Shown here: piece after piece, positions 19,454-27,990 of the stretch
Layout of the letters: each line of letters starts with the position of its first letter
Position numbering within the stretch: the first letter of the stretch is position 1
Source of the DNA: Deltaproteobacteria bacterium
GTDB lineage: Bacteria; Myxococcota_A; UBA9160; UBA6930
DNA: 64,000 nucleotides
Reading direction: 5' to 3'
Assembly (NCBI GenBank): GCA_016875395.1
Contig: VGRF01000002.1
Location: forward strand, 143,815 to 207,814
Notes under the pieces: model-generated
Told to the model about the DNA's origin: nothing
The model's database searches: none
What the model saw: only the letters and a program-made list of their open reading frames with translations
Position numbers and translations under genes: made by a program

Positions 19454-19995
19454 CGAGCCTTCTCGCGCTTTCGCAGCTCGCGTCGAAACGCGCGGAACTT
19501 CTCGGCAGCGCGTTCCCCCTCGGACCAGCGCGCGATGCGGCTCAAGTCCACGTCGTGGCGCCGCGCGACCTCGAGCGCCTGCGCGAGCCCCTGCGCATCG
19601 TTCGAGTGATAGAACCAAGCGAGTCGATCCATCACGCAGTCGGTCGGCGTGAGCATTCGCAGCGTGCCGAGCTTCGTCTCCTTCTCCGCGAACTCGGTGA
19701 TCGTGAGCTCCCCGATCTGAACCGGGCCGGGCGGGAGCTCGACGAGATAGGGCGTGCCGTCGTGAACCCAGTGTCGGCCCTGCCTGCGAAAGCCGAGTCC
19801 GTCCATCGCCGCATCGACCTTCCGGCCGAGGCCAGTTCGGATGAAGTCGAGGTCGAACGACTGGTACGCGTTGTCGGAGTAGATCGAGACGACGCTTCCG
19901 CCCGAGAGCACGGCCTCGATTCCGGCTTGGTCGAGCGCGGCGCAAATCAATCCAGCAAGGTCGGCGAGCGAGAGCTTCGGGTGGATGCGACTCAA
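19450..19995 (-). CDS. Nucleotidyltransferase-like protein (AbiEii/MNT-like), second gene of a wHTH-NTase pair
   Basis: 181-residue protein with a polymerase-beta-type nucleotidyltransferase core: GGS (32-34) followed by the metal-binding pair D48 and D50 in SFDLDF. The C-terminal half (TPTDCVMDRLAWFYHSND) is alpha-helical. Such proteins occur as toxin or partner in two-gene modules with winged-helix regulators. The TTG start overlaps the stop of the upstream regulator (TTGA), so the two are translationally coupled. Whether it transfers nucleotides to tRNA, protein or nothing is unknown. Confidence 0.7.
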   Translation of the reverse strand: MSRIHPKLSLADLAGLICAALDQAGIEAVLSGGSVVSIYSDNAYQSFDLDFIRTGLGRKVDAAMDGLGFRRQGRHWVHDGTPYLVELPPGPVQIGELTITEFAEKETKLGTLRMLTPTDCVMDRLAWFYHSNDAQGLAQALEVARRHDVDLSRIARWSEGERAAEKFRAFRRELRKREKAR

Positions 19996-20324
19996 CGCGG
20001 CTTGCCGCTGCGCCGCGGGCGCGTGCGCTGCGCGAAGTATCGCTCGCGCTCAGCGGCGGGCAGCAGCGCCAGCGCCTTCTGCAGGAGCGCGCTCAACTCG
20101 ACGCGGAAGGCGAAGCGCGGGTTCCACGAGAAGACTCGCGTCTTGCCCTGGAGCCGGCTCGCGAGCACACCGCCAGCTTCGAGTCGCGCGAGCTGGCGCT
20201 GCACCATGCTGACCGGCATGTCGTCGAACGCGCGCGAGATCGCGAGCGCGTAACCCTCGCCGTACCGCTCCAGATAGAGCAGCACGCGCTCCGCGGACGG
20301 ACTCCCGAAGAGACCTTCGAGCAT
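19992..20324 (-). CDS. Winged helix-turn-helix regulator, first gene of a wHTH-NTase pair
   Basis: 110-residue ArsR-like DNA-binding protein: LFGSPSAERVLLYLERYG leads into a recognition helix (MPVSMVQRQLARLEAGGVL) and a wing, with a basic tail ending RRSGKPR. GAGG sits 5 nt before the ATG. A 38-bp near-perfect palindrome begins 13 bp upstream of its start, so it very probably represses its own operon. It is coupled by overlap to the nucleotidyltransferase gene; the layout recalls AbiE-type toxin-antitoxin operons, but the antitoxin role is inferred. Confidence 0.75.
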   Translation of the reverse strand: MLEGLFGSPSAERVLLYLERYGEGYALAISRAFDDMPVSMVQRQLARLEAGGVLASRLQGKTRVFSWNPRFAFRVELSALLQKALALLPAAERERYFAQRTRPRRSGKPR

Positions 20325-20336
20325 CGAAGCCTCAAC

Positions 20337-20374
20337 TACCTTGATTCCAGGTAACGTTACCTGAAATCAAGGTA
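20337..20374. promoter_or_regulatory. 38-bp near-perfect palindromic operator
   Basis: TACCTTGATT-C-CAGGTAAC is followed by its reverse complement with a single mismatched pair, centred at 20355/20356. AT-rich palindromes of this size stand out strongly against the GC-rich background. It sits 13 bp before the wHTH start and overlaps a possible TTGATT -35 element read on the minus strand, as expected of an autoregulatory operator bound by a dimer or two dimers. Nothing else in the window shares the full motif. Confidence 0.75.
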
Positions 20375-20413
20375 ATCGGCCTCGGGCCCAGAGACCTGGA
20401 GCGAAGGTCCGGT

Positions 20414-20716
20414 TCAGCGCTTCCCGATGTTCATCGTCTGCGAGATCACCGCGAAGCCCTCGGTCGCGGCGAGGCGCTTGCCGACCACGGCCTGGTAGGC
20501 GGGCGACTTGTACCAAGCCTTCGCCTTGTCGACGGACTCGAACTCGATGATCACGGTTTGCTGGCCGGGCGGCTTGCCCTCGATCGTCTCCGACGCGACG
20601 TCGAAGCTGACGAGCTTTCCGCCGTGCGCGGCCACGGTGGGGCCGGCGCCTTGCGAGTACTCGCCGTAGAGGGCGGGGTTCTTAACGACGTATTGAGCGA
20701 TGAAGTAGGCAGGCAT
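20414..20716 (-). CDS. DUF1330 family protein
   Basis: 100-residue protein of the dimeric alpha/beta-barrel superfamily. It matches the DUF1330 pattern: PAYFIAQYVVKNP at the start, GGKLVSFD in the middle, and VIIEFESVDKAKAWYKSPAYQ near the end. Members are small cytosolic proteins without an established reaction. The ATG at 20716 is the clear start. It is divergent from the VOC gene. Confidence 0.82.
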   Translation of the reverse strand: MPAYFIAQYVVKNPALYGEYSQGAGPTVAAHGGKLVSFDVASETIEGKPPGQQTVIIEFESVDKAKAWYKSPAYQAVVGKRLAATEGFAVISQTMNIGKR

Positions 20717-20773
20717 GGATCGCGAGTTACCACACTCGGGATTCGTGCTTCAATGCGTTCCACGAGGGCGCGC

Positions 20774-21295
20774 ATGCAATCCGGATTGATCCGCTACCCG
20801 ATCCTCCAGTGGGCTTACGTCGTGAACGACGTCGAGGCGGCCTGCGCGAAGTGGACGCAGATGACCGGCGCCGGGCCGTTCTACGTGAGCCTGCATCACA
20901 AGGGCACGCACACGTATCGCGGGCGCGTGACGGAGCCCGATCTCAGCTACGCGTTCGGCTCGGTCGGCGACGTGCACGTGCAGCTGATCCAGCAGCACTG
21001 CGACACGCCCTCCGTCTACCGCGATCTCTTCCCCCGCGGCAAGGAGGGCTTCCACCACTTCGCGCTGCTCGTGCCCGACTACGAGGCCGAGCGCGCGCGC
21101 TTCGTCGCCGCGGGCTGCCCCGTCGTGACGGAGCTCGTGTCGGCGGCGCGCGTCGGTTACGTCGACGCGCGCTCGTGGCTCGGCGCGTTCGTCGAGCTGT
21201 ACGAGGACAACGCGCCGCTGCGCAAGATCTTCGCCTCGTGGAACGAGGAGCACGCGCGCTGGGACGGCGTGACCGAACCGATCCGGAAGCTCTGA
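20774..21295 (+). CDS. VOC (glyoxalase/bleomycin-resistance) superfamily protein
   Basis: 173-residue single VOC-fold protein related to the glyoxalase_4 group: PILQWAYVVNDVEAACAKW at the start, HVQLIQQH, GFHHFALLVPDYEAERARF and the metal-type glutamate in AFVELYEDN. The family includes methylmalonyl-CoA epimerases, dioxygenases and lactoylglutathione lyases; this one is not assignable. An ATG at 20753 is also in frame, but the ATG at 20774 has GAGG 7 nt upstream. Confidence 0.78.
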   Translation: MQSGLIRYPILQWAYVVNDVEAACAKWTQMTGAGPFYVSLHHKGTHTYRGRVTEPDLSYAFGSVGDVHVQLIQQHCDTPSVYRDLFPRGKEGFHHFALLVPDYEAERARFVAAGCPVVTELVSAARVGYVDARSWLGAFVELYEDNAPLRKIFASWNEEHARWDGVTEPIRKL

Positions 21296-21331
21296 CTGCT
21301 TCGTACTTCAACTGACACAAGGAGAATCGCG

Positions 21332-21766
21332 ATGGGCCTCATGCAAGACGTCACGCCGGTGAACGATCAGCTCGCCGACATCATCGTGCGCGCGAACGAG
21401 CCGTGGATCGAGCAAGAGAAGGACATGGCGTGGATGAAGGTGCTCTACACGGGCAGCGAAACCGGCCGCTGGGCCGCGCTGTTCCGCTGGAACAAGGGCT
21501 ACACCGCCGCGCCGCACAAGCACCTCAGCGCCGCGCACACGTTCATCCTGAAGGGCAAGCTCCAGGTGCGCGACGGCATCCTGAGTGCCGGCGACTACGA
21601 CTACGAGCCGAACGGCGTGCTGCACGGCGCGACGACCGCGCTCGAAGACACCGAGTACCTGTTCATCTGCGACGGCCCCGTGCTCTTCTACAACGACGAC
21701 GGGCTGCAGTCGTACCTCGGTTGGGAAGAGCTGTATCGGATGCGCGAGGCGGCGAAGGCGAAGTGA
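21332..21766 (+). CDS. Cupin-domain protein
   Basis: 144-residue cupin. The first metal-binding cupin motif is visible as PHKHLSAAHTFILKG and the second around EPNGVLHGATT, which resembles the 2,4'-dihydroxyacetophenone dioxygenase/ChrR-cupin group. A metal-dependent dioxygenase or isomerase role is plausible, not shown. A very good AAGGAG ribosome-binding site precedes the ATG. It overlaps the next gene by GTGA, so the two are coupled. Confidence 0.8.
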   Translation: MGLMQDVTPVNDQLADIIVRANEPWIEQEKDMAWMKVLYTGSETGRWAALFRWNKGYTAAPHKHLSAAHTFILKGKLQVRDGILSAGDYDYEPNGVLHGATTALEDTEYLFICDGPVLFYNDDGLQSYLGWEELYRMREAAKAK

Positions 21767-22281
21767 GGCCGCACGCGCTCGCGTTGGCACTCGCGCTCGC
21801 GAGCGCCGCGCAGGCGGAGGAGGCGACCAAGCCGGCGCCGCCTCCGCCCCCGGCCTCGTGCGCCACTGCAGAGCATCGCGCGTTCGACTTCTGGCTCTGG
21901 GCTTGGCGCGTCGAGACACCGGCCGGCAAGCCCGCCGGCTCGAGCACGATCACGTCACTGCTGGGCGGCTGCGCGCTGCTCGAACAGTGGGAAGGCGCGG
22001 GCGGCTTTCGAGGCACGAGCCTCAACGCGTGGGACGCTGCAACGAAGCGCTGGCGACAGACGTGGATGGACGCGAGCGGCGGCGTTCTGCTGCTCGAAGG
22101 CGGCATCGAGAATGGCGCGATGGTGATGCGCGGCGTCACGCGCGAGGGCGAGGCGGACGTGCAGGAGCGCATCTCGTGGTTGCGCCTCGAGAGCGGCGAC
22201 GTGAAGCAGCACTGGCAGCAGTCGCGCGACGGCGGCGCGACCTGGGCCGACGCGTTCGTCGGGATCTACAAGCGCCGTTGA
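21763..22281 (+). CDS. Secreted conserved protein, function unknown
   Basis: 172 residues from a GTG that overlaps the cupin stop. The N-terminus is a signal peptide (alanine/leucine-rich, ending SAAQA at about residue 18) followed by a Pro stretch. The mature part begins EHRAFDFWLWAWRVETPAGK and continues with GGCALLEQW and a repeated W/DGG pattern, a lipocalin-like beta-rich family seen in many environmental proteobacteria. I do not recognise a specific function. Confidence 0.7.
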   Translation: MRPHALALALALASAAQAEEATKPAPPPPPASCATAEHRAFDFWLWAWRVETPAGKPAGSSTITSLLGGCALLEQWEGAGGFRGTSLNAWDAATKRWRQTWMDASGGVLLLEGGIENGAMVMRGVTREGEADVQERISWLRLESGDVKQHWQQSRDGGATWADAFVGIYKRR

Positions 22282-22338
22282 GCGCCGCGCTCGCGCCTCG
22301 GGGTAACGTCGCGCGCCTCAACCGAAAGGGCGCTCGCG

Positions 22339-23640
22339 ATGTGGAGCTTCGAGACCGACGCGGAGTATCAGAAAGAGCTCGATTGGATCGACGAGTTCGT
22401 CCGCAAGCGCATCGAGCCGCTCGACTTCGTGGTGCGCGCGCCGTACGACACGAAGGATCCCGTCCGTAACAAGATCATCCGCCCGCTCCAGAAGGAAGTG
22501 CAGGAGCGCGGGCTCTGGGCGTGCCACCTCGGGCCGCACCTCGGCGGGCGCGGCTACGGGCAAGTGAAGCTCGCGCTGATGAACGAGATCCTCGGCCGCG
22601 CGCGCTGCGCCTCGATCATCTTCGGCTGCCAGGCGCCCGACTCGGGCAACAGCGAGATCCTCGCGCACTACGGCACCGAGGCGCAGAAGAAGCAGTTCCT
22701 CGAGCCGCTGCTGCGCAACGAGATCGTGTCGTGCTTCTCGATGACGGAGCCTCAGGGCGGCGCGGACCCGAAGGTGTTCCAGACGCGCGCCGTGCTCGAC
22801 GGCGACACGTGGGTGATCAACGGCGAGAAGTGGTTCTCGTCGAACGCGCGCTGGTCCGAGTTCCTGATCGTGATGGTCGTGACGGACCCCGACGCGCCGC
22901 CGTACCAGAAGATGTCGATGCTGCTCGTGCCCACGAACACGCCCGGCGTGAACATCGTGCGCAACGTCGGCCTCGGCTACGAGCCGCCCGAGCACGGCGC
23001 GCACGCCTACATCCGTTACGAGAACGTGCGCGTGCCGAAGGAGAACATGCTCGGGCCGCGCGGCGGCGCGTTCGTGGTGGCGCAGACTCGGCTCGGCGGC
23101 GGGCGCATCCACCACGCGATGCGCACGATCGGCCTCGCGCGGCGCGCCTTCGAGATGATGTGCGAGCGCGCGCTCTCGCGATCGACCCAGGGCGAGCTGC
23201 TCGCGAAGAAGCAGATGACGCAGGAGAAGATCGCCGACTCGTGGACCGACCTCGAGACGTTCCGCCTGCTCGTGATGCAGACCGCGTGGAAGATCGATCG
23301 CTACAAGGACTATCAGAAGGTGCGCAAGGACATCGCCGCGGTGAAGGCGATGATGCCGCGCGTGCTGCACGACGTGACGGCGCGCGCGCTGCAGCTGCAC
23401 GGCTCGCTCGGCGCGTCGAACGAGATGCCGTTCTCGAAATACCTCGTCGAGTCGTTCCACATGGGCCTTGCCGACGGGCCGACCGAGGTGCACAAGGTGA
23501 CCCTCGCGCGCGAAGTGCTCTCGGGCTTCACGCAGGCCGGCGATCTCTTCCCCACCCGCCACATCCCGAAGCTGCGCGACGCCGCCCGCGCACAGTTCGC
23601 GGACGTGATCGAGGAGATGGAGGGGGATCTCGCGGAGTGA
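22339..23640 (+). CDS. Acyl-CoA dehydrogenase, ACAD11/LvaC-like
   Basis: FAD-dependent acyl-CoA dehydrogenase, 433 residues. Seen: the FAD/substrate segment CFSMTEPQGGADP, the loop WVINGEKWFSSNA, and the DGPTEVHK motif placing a catalytic-type glutamate at E383, as in the ACAD10/ACAD11 subgroup. The next gene is a phosphotransferase of the kind fused to the same dehydrogenase in animal ACAD10/11 and found beside it in bacterial levulinate operons (LvaA/LvaC). The pair may process 4-hydroxyacyl-CoAs; that is inference from context. Confidence 0.9.
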   Translation: MWSFETDAEYQKELDWIDEFVRKRIEPLDFVVRAPYDTKDPVRNKIIRPLQKEVQERGLWACHLGPHLGGRGYGQVKLALMNEILGRARCASIIFGCQAPDSGNSEILAHYGTEAQKKQFLEPLLRNEIVSCFSMTEPQGGADPKVFQTRAVLDGDTWVINGEKWFSSNARWSEFLIVMVVTDPDAPPYQKMSMLLVPTNTPGVNIVRNVGLGYEPPEHGAHAYIRYENVRVPKENMLGPRGGAFVVAQTRLGGGRIHHAMRTIGLARRAFEMMCERALSRSTQGELLAKKQMTQEKIADSWTDLETFRLLVMQTAWKIDRYKDYQKVRKDIAAVKAMMPRVLHDVTARALQLHGSLGASNEMPFSKYLVESFHMGLADGPTEVHKVTLAREVLSGFTQAGDLFPTRHIPKLRDAARAQFADVIEEMEGDLAE

Positions 23641-23641
23641 C

Positions 23642-23672
23642 GTGGCCATCGGTGCCAGGCACCGATGGCCAC
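23642..23672. repeat. 31-bp perfect inverted repeat, dispersed GGCACCGATGGC element
   Basis: Arms GTGGCCATCGGTGCC and its exact reverse complement flank a single A between the acyl-CoA dehydrogenase stop and the kinase gene. A second, partial copy (GTGCCTGGCACCGATGGC) follows at 23691-23708. The 12-mer GGCACCGATGGC also occurs at 21-32, just past the gpsA stop. The location at gene ends fits a REP-like palindrome or a terminator hairpin of the upstream gene. Confidence 0.7.
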
Positions 23673-23724
23673 CGCCGCTCGTGAGCTTCCGTGCCTGGCA
23701 CCGATGGCGCATTCAGGGGGAGTC

Positions 23725-24885
23725 GTGACCGAGCCTCGCAGCAGCGAGACCGAGCTTGCTCCGGTGCGCCCGGGCGAGCAGCTCGACTGGGCGCGCATCG
23801 ACGCGTGGCTGCGCGCGAACGCGCCGCGAGATCTCGCGCTCGGCGCGGGCCCCGAGGTGCTGCAGTTCCCGAACGGCGCGGCGAACCTGACGTACTTATT
23901 ACGGTACGAAGCGCGCGAGCTGGTGCTGCGCCGGCCGCCGTTCGGCGTGATCGCGCCCGGCGCGCACGACATGCGGCGCGAGTTCAAGGTGCTCTCGCGC
24001 CTGTGGCGGCACACGCGCCTCGCGCCGCGCGCGGTCGCGTTCTGTGAGGACAAGTCCGTGTGCGGCGCCGACTTCTTCGTGATGGAGCGCCGCACGGGCG
24101 TCGTCGCGCGCGCATCGATCCCGGAGCCGATGCGCCATCACGAAAATGCCGGCCGCCGCATGGGCTTCGCGATCGCCGACGCGATGGCGGAGCTGCACTC
24201 GCTCGACCCCGCGCAGTGCGACCTCGCCGATCTCGGCAAGCCCGAAGGCTTCGCCGCGCGCCAAGTCGCGGGCTGGCGCAAACGCTGGGAGCTGGTTCGC
24301 CCCGCAAGCGCAGCGCGCAGCGAGCCGCAGGCGAGCGAAGCCAAACGCGGTAGCGAAGCGCGCAGCGAGCCGCAGGCGAGCGAGGTCGACGAGATGGATG
24401 CGGTCGCCGATCGGCTCGCAGCGCGCGTGCCCGCCGCGCAGCGCACGAGCTTCGTCCACAACGATCTCAAGCCTGATAACTGCCAGTTCGACCCCGCCGA
24501 CCCCGACCGCTGCAAGTCGATCTTCGATTGGGACATGACGACACTCGGCGATCCGCTGATCGACCTCGGCACGCTGATCCAGTACTGGCCCGACGCCGGC
24601 GACCCGAGCTTCCGCGAGCTGTCGAGCCATCCGGGGATGCTGGACATGGGCCTGCCCCCGCGCGCCGAGATCGCCGCACGCTACGCGGAGCGCACCGGCG
24701 CGGACCTGACAGCTCTGCCGTGGTGGGTCGCCTTCGCGTACTGGAAGACCGCCGTCGTGTGCCAGCAGCTCTACACGCGCTACGCGCGCGGCGAGAGCAA
24801 AGACGCGCGCATGGTCGCGATCGGGGCGCGCGTGCCGGTGCTCGCGGCACGTGCGAGCGAGGAGCTGCGGCGCGCGGGGATGTGA
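23725..24885 (+). CDS. Aminoglycoside phosphotransferase-like kinase (ACAD10/11 N-domain / LvaA type)
   Basis: Small-molecule kinase of the protein-kinase-like APH fold, 386 residues from the GTG at 23725 (AGGGGGAG just upstream); an ATG at 23704 lies inside a repeat and is less likely. Seen: the ATP-lysine region ELVLRRPPFG, catalytic HNDLKPDN (H245) and metal-binding FDWDMTTLGDPLIDLG (about 267-282). Homologues phosphorylate 4-hydroxyacyl-CoAs ahead of an acyl-CoA dehydrogenase, the upstream neighbour here. An in-frame, repeat-encoded insertion of about 24-30 residues (ARSEPQASE twice) interrupts the region between the two lobes. Confidence 0.83.
   Translation: MTEPRSSETELAPVRPGEQLDWARIDAWLRANAPRDLALGAGPEVLQFPNGAANLTYLLRYEARELVLRRPPFGVIAPGAHDMRREFKVLSRLWRHTRLAPRAVAFCEDKSVCGADFFVMERRTGVVARASIPEPMRHHENAGRRMGFAIADAMAELHSLDPAQCDLADLGKPEGFAARQVAGWRKRWELVRPASAARSEPQASEAKRGSEARSEPQASEVDEMDAVADRLAARVPAAQRTSFVHNDLKPDNCQFDPADPDRCKSIFDWDMTTLGDPLIDLGTLIQYWPDAGDPSFRELSSHPGMLDMGLPPRAEIAARYAERTGADLTALPWWVAFAYWKTAVVCQQLYTRYARGESKDARMVAIGARVPVLAARASEELRRAGM
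24313..24383 (+). repeat. 45-bp-period repeat inside the kinase gene
   Basis: GCGCGCAGCGAGCCGCAGG occurs at 24313 and again at 24358, exactly 45 bp (15 codons) apart, encoding ARSEPQASE twice in frame. The encoded peptide is low-complexity and hydrophilic, unlike the rest of the enzyme. The DNA resembles GC-rich segments elsewhere in the window (in the selB repeat and near 38450), so it may be a dispersed element captured in frame. Confidence 0.65.
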
Positions 24886-24904
24886 GCGGACCTCCGAATC
24901 CTCT

Positions 24905-27900
24905 TCAGCGCAGCGGTCCGTACGGAGCGCTGTGCGTGCCCGCGTCGCTCGTTGCGACCGCGATCAGGTACTTCCCCTTCGGCACGAGCGTCGCCGGGAG
25001 CGTCGTCTTCAGCTTGACCTTGCGCGAAGTCCCCGCCGTCAGCGTGGGAATCGCGAGACTCCGCACCGGTGCGTCGTTCGCGCCATGGGTCGTGTCGTCG
25101 GAGAGCACGATCGTCAGCTGCGCGTCGTCGGAGACGCTCGCGGGATTGCTCACGACGAGCTTCGCCTTCACCTTGCACGCGCCGCTGCTCTTGCACTTCG
25201 TGCGGAAGCTCGACCACTGCACCTCGACCGGCGGGGTCGGCGGCGGAGGGGGAGGCGGCGGCGGATCGGGCGGCGGTGGCGGTTGCAGCTCCTGGATCAC
25301 GAACGAGAAGGTGTCGCGGACGCCGTCCTTTCCATCGACCGCGATCGCGAACGTCTCGCCCGCGGCCGCGCGGAATCTGACGTTGCTCCACGCTCCACCA
25401 TGTCCGCTGTCGTTCTCGGCGACGAGCTCGAGCGAGTCGACCTGGCTCCCGCGATAAACGGCGAGCAGCGAGTCGAAGTCCGAGTATCCGCTCGAAGTCG
25501 TCCACACGGTGAACTCACCGGCATTGGGCGCACTCCAGCTCCACCACACGGAACCGCCACCTGCGTTGCCTGCGTGATCGGGCTCGCCGAGCTCCTTCGT
25601 CGCCACGAAGTTGTCGCCGCCGACATCCGACCACATCCACGGCACCGGGGCGCGGTTCGCGAAGTCGTCATTCAGCGGCGGCTCGTTGGGCTGCGTCCAC
25701 GACCGCTCGATGTCGCAGCCGTACTGAGTGCCCGAGTTCGGACCGAACACGCGGAGGTGATACGTCCCCGATCGAGCGAGATCGCGCTCGAACTTGTCGT
25801 AGGCGCGCCCTACCGAGGAGTGGACGAGGTTGCCGGCGCCATCGAGGATCTCGATGTCGAAGAGGTCGGCCCATCCGCAGTTGACCCTCAGGTGGCGGCC
25901 TTCACGCGGCACATCGAACCGGTAGTAGTCGTCGTCGAACTGGTATCCGCTGCCATGCAGGGACCAGAAGTTGACCAGCCAACCCGCCGGCACTTGCCAC
26001 GCCGTCGCCAAGCTGTCGTTCTCTTCGTACGCGTCGTCGCCGCCGTAGGGCACGCACACCGTGTCGAGCCGCAGCCAGTACGCGATCTCCTCGTCGTCGC
26101 CCTTCTCGCCGACGACGACGTAATAGGTGCCCGCCGGGAGCCACGACTGCTCGGCACGCGTGCGGTCGATTCGCGCCGAGAACGGTCCCTCGGCGTACTC
26201 GACCAAGCTCCCGTCGCTGGCGTAGAGCCACATCTCGAGCTCGTCCGAGTGTCCGTACGCACCGTACGCCTCGACCGTGACCTCGCTCAGCTGATCGAGC
26301 GTGAACACCGAGTAGTCCTCGTCTCCTCTCGGGGAGAGCGTGTGCCCTACCGCCGGCCAGGTCGTGAGCGGCGTCGCCTGCGCGAACGAATCGTCGGGCT
26401 CGAGGTTGTCGGGGCCCGGGAACGAGACGGTGGCGAGCGTGACGTCGTACGCGTCGATCTCGACGTCGCCGCCCGCTTCCTCGATCGAGACGTAATAAGT
26501 TCCCGCCGGGAGTGGGTCGCCGCCGGTGCGGTCGCGTTCGATGCGCGACTGCGCCGTGCCGCCGAAGTCGTCGTTCACCTCGATCACCGCGCCGCTCGCG
26601 TCGTAGAGCGTGAGCAGCGTGTCGTCGCCAGCGGCGGTGCCGATCACCGCGAGCGTGACGTCGGCGTGGCTGGTCAGCGTGAAGGTGCGGAAGTCGACGT
26701 CGTCGGCCGGCGCGATCGTGTGCGTCTCGGGGCGACCGAACGGGAGCGCCTGCACGAAGGTGTCGTCGGGCTCGTACTGATCGCCGAAGGAGCTGCCGGC
26801 CTGCGCGTAGAGCGCGCGGATCGCGTAGATGTCGTCGATTCCGAGGCCGGTCAGCGGCCCGGTGTAGTGCGCGTACATCACGGCGCTGGGGCTGTCCGAG
26901 TGCCCGATCCCGAGCGCGTGCCCGATCTCGTGGAGCGCGACGGTGTACATGTCGACGTCCGCGCCGATCCGCCAGAGCTCGTCGTCGTCGAAGTGCACAT
27001 CGCCCGCTTCTGGCTCCGGGTTCGCGGGGGGCGGATAGAGCGCGTGAGCGAGCACTTGGCCGGGCCCGTCGAATGGACTGCCGTCGCCGTGGTCGCCGCG
27101 CGCCCAGAGAAAGTCGATCGACTGCGGCTGACGCGCGAACCCGGCCGGAGCCCACTAGATCTGCGCGTACTGGCTCCAAGTCCAGAGCGCGCGAACGACT
27201 TCGTTCTCCTCGTTCACCAGATCGGGCGTGTCGTTCTCGAAGAAGTACGTGAGCGACGCGGGGCCGAGCCCCGGGCCGTCCCACCCGTCGTCGGTGTACG
27301 AGTAGTTCGGGGCGAACAGGTTCTGCGTCAGCGCGCCTGTGCAGCTGACGACGGGGCGCCCCGCTTTGATCGCGTCGGACGCGGCGTACACGAAGCTGAT
27401 CTCGTCCTGAGCGCTGAGGGCGGCGAGGTCGCGTGCAGCGATCTCGACGTGCAGCGTGGTCGCGCGCAGGTAGCGATTCGGGATCTCGCGACCCCCGGCG
27501 CGGCGAATCGCGGCGACCGCGGCTGCGCGCGTCACGTCGGGGAAAACGTCCACGAGCACGCTCATCTCGGACGCGAGCTCTCCGGGCGGCAGCGAGACTT
27601 TGTCGCGCGCCTCGAGCGTGCCGACCCAGCGCACGCCCGCGGCTTTGCGCGCATCCACGCCTGCAGGCACCCACGCGGAGACCGCGTTGCGCGGCACGGC
27701 TTCGAGCACGCGCACGCCCTGCCTGCGAAGCGCGGCGAGCGCGTCGGCTCTGCGGCTCGGGTCGTACTGAATGATCAGGTGGCGGCCGTGCCGACTTGGC
27801 GCCGCGGACTGCTTCGCAGCGGCGTCGACCGTGCGCGTGCGCAGGAGCAGCTCGGTCGGCTTCGGGGGCCGCGGCGGCAGCGCGAGCGCAGCCGATGCGG

Positions 27901-27943
27901 CGAACACGGCGAACACGAGCGCGATCGGAAGCAGCCTATGCAT
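24905..27943 (-). pseudogene. Secreted matrixin-type metalloprotease with PPC repeats, interrupted by in-frame TAG
   Basis: A 1012-codon frame with one internal TAG at 27155-27157 and no other stop. Part 1 (262 residues): signal peptide MHRLLPIALVFAVFAASA and a propeptide-like domain. Part 2: the rest of the matrixin domain with zinc motif HEIGHALGIGH and Met-turn AVMYAHY, three PPC-like beta domains, a proline-rich linker and a CARDB-like C-terminal domain with a Cys pair. The intact neighbour upstream aligns straight across the TAG (ITWSQ versus stop-WAP), so the frame is unchanged. Either a recent nonsense mutation, readthrough or a sequencing error. Confidence 0.85.
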
Positions 27944-27990
27944 CACCGGGCCCGCCGGAAACGCCGCGATCCTCCCGACGGCGCGGCGAC

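Noticed and set aside
24313..24383. Repeat near 24.3 kb as a CRISPR array
   Set aside because: Only two units with a 45-bp period, in frame within a gene, and no cas genes.
27155..27157. TAG as a pyrrolysine codon
   Set aside because: No pylT/pylS in view, and pyrrolysine is known from methylamine methyltransferases, not proteases; left as nonsense or error.
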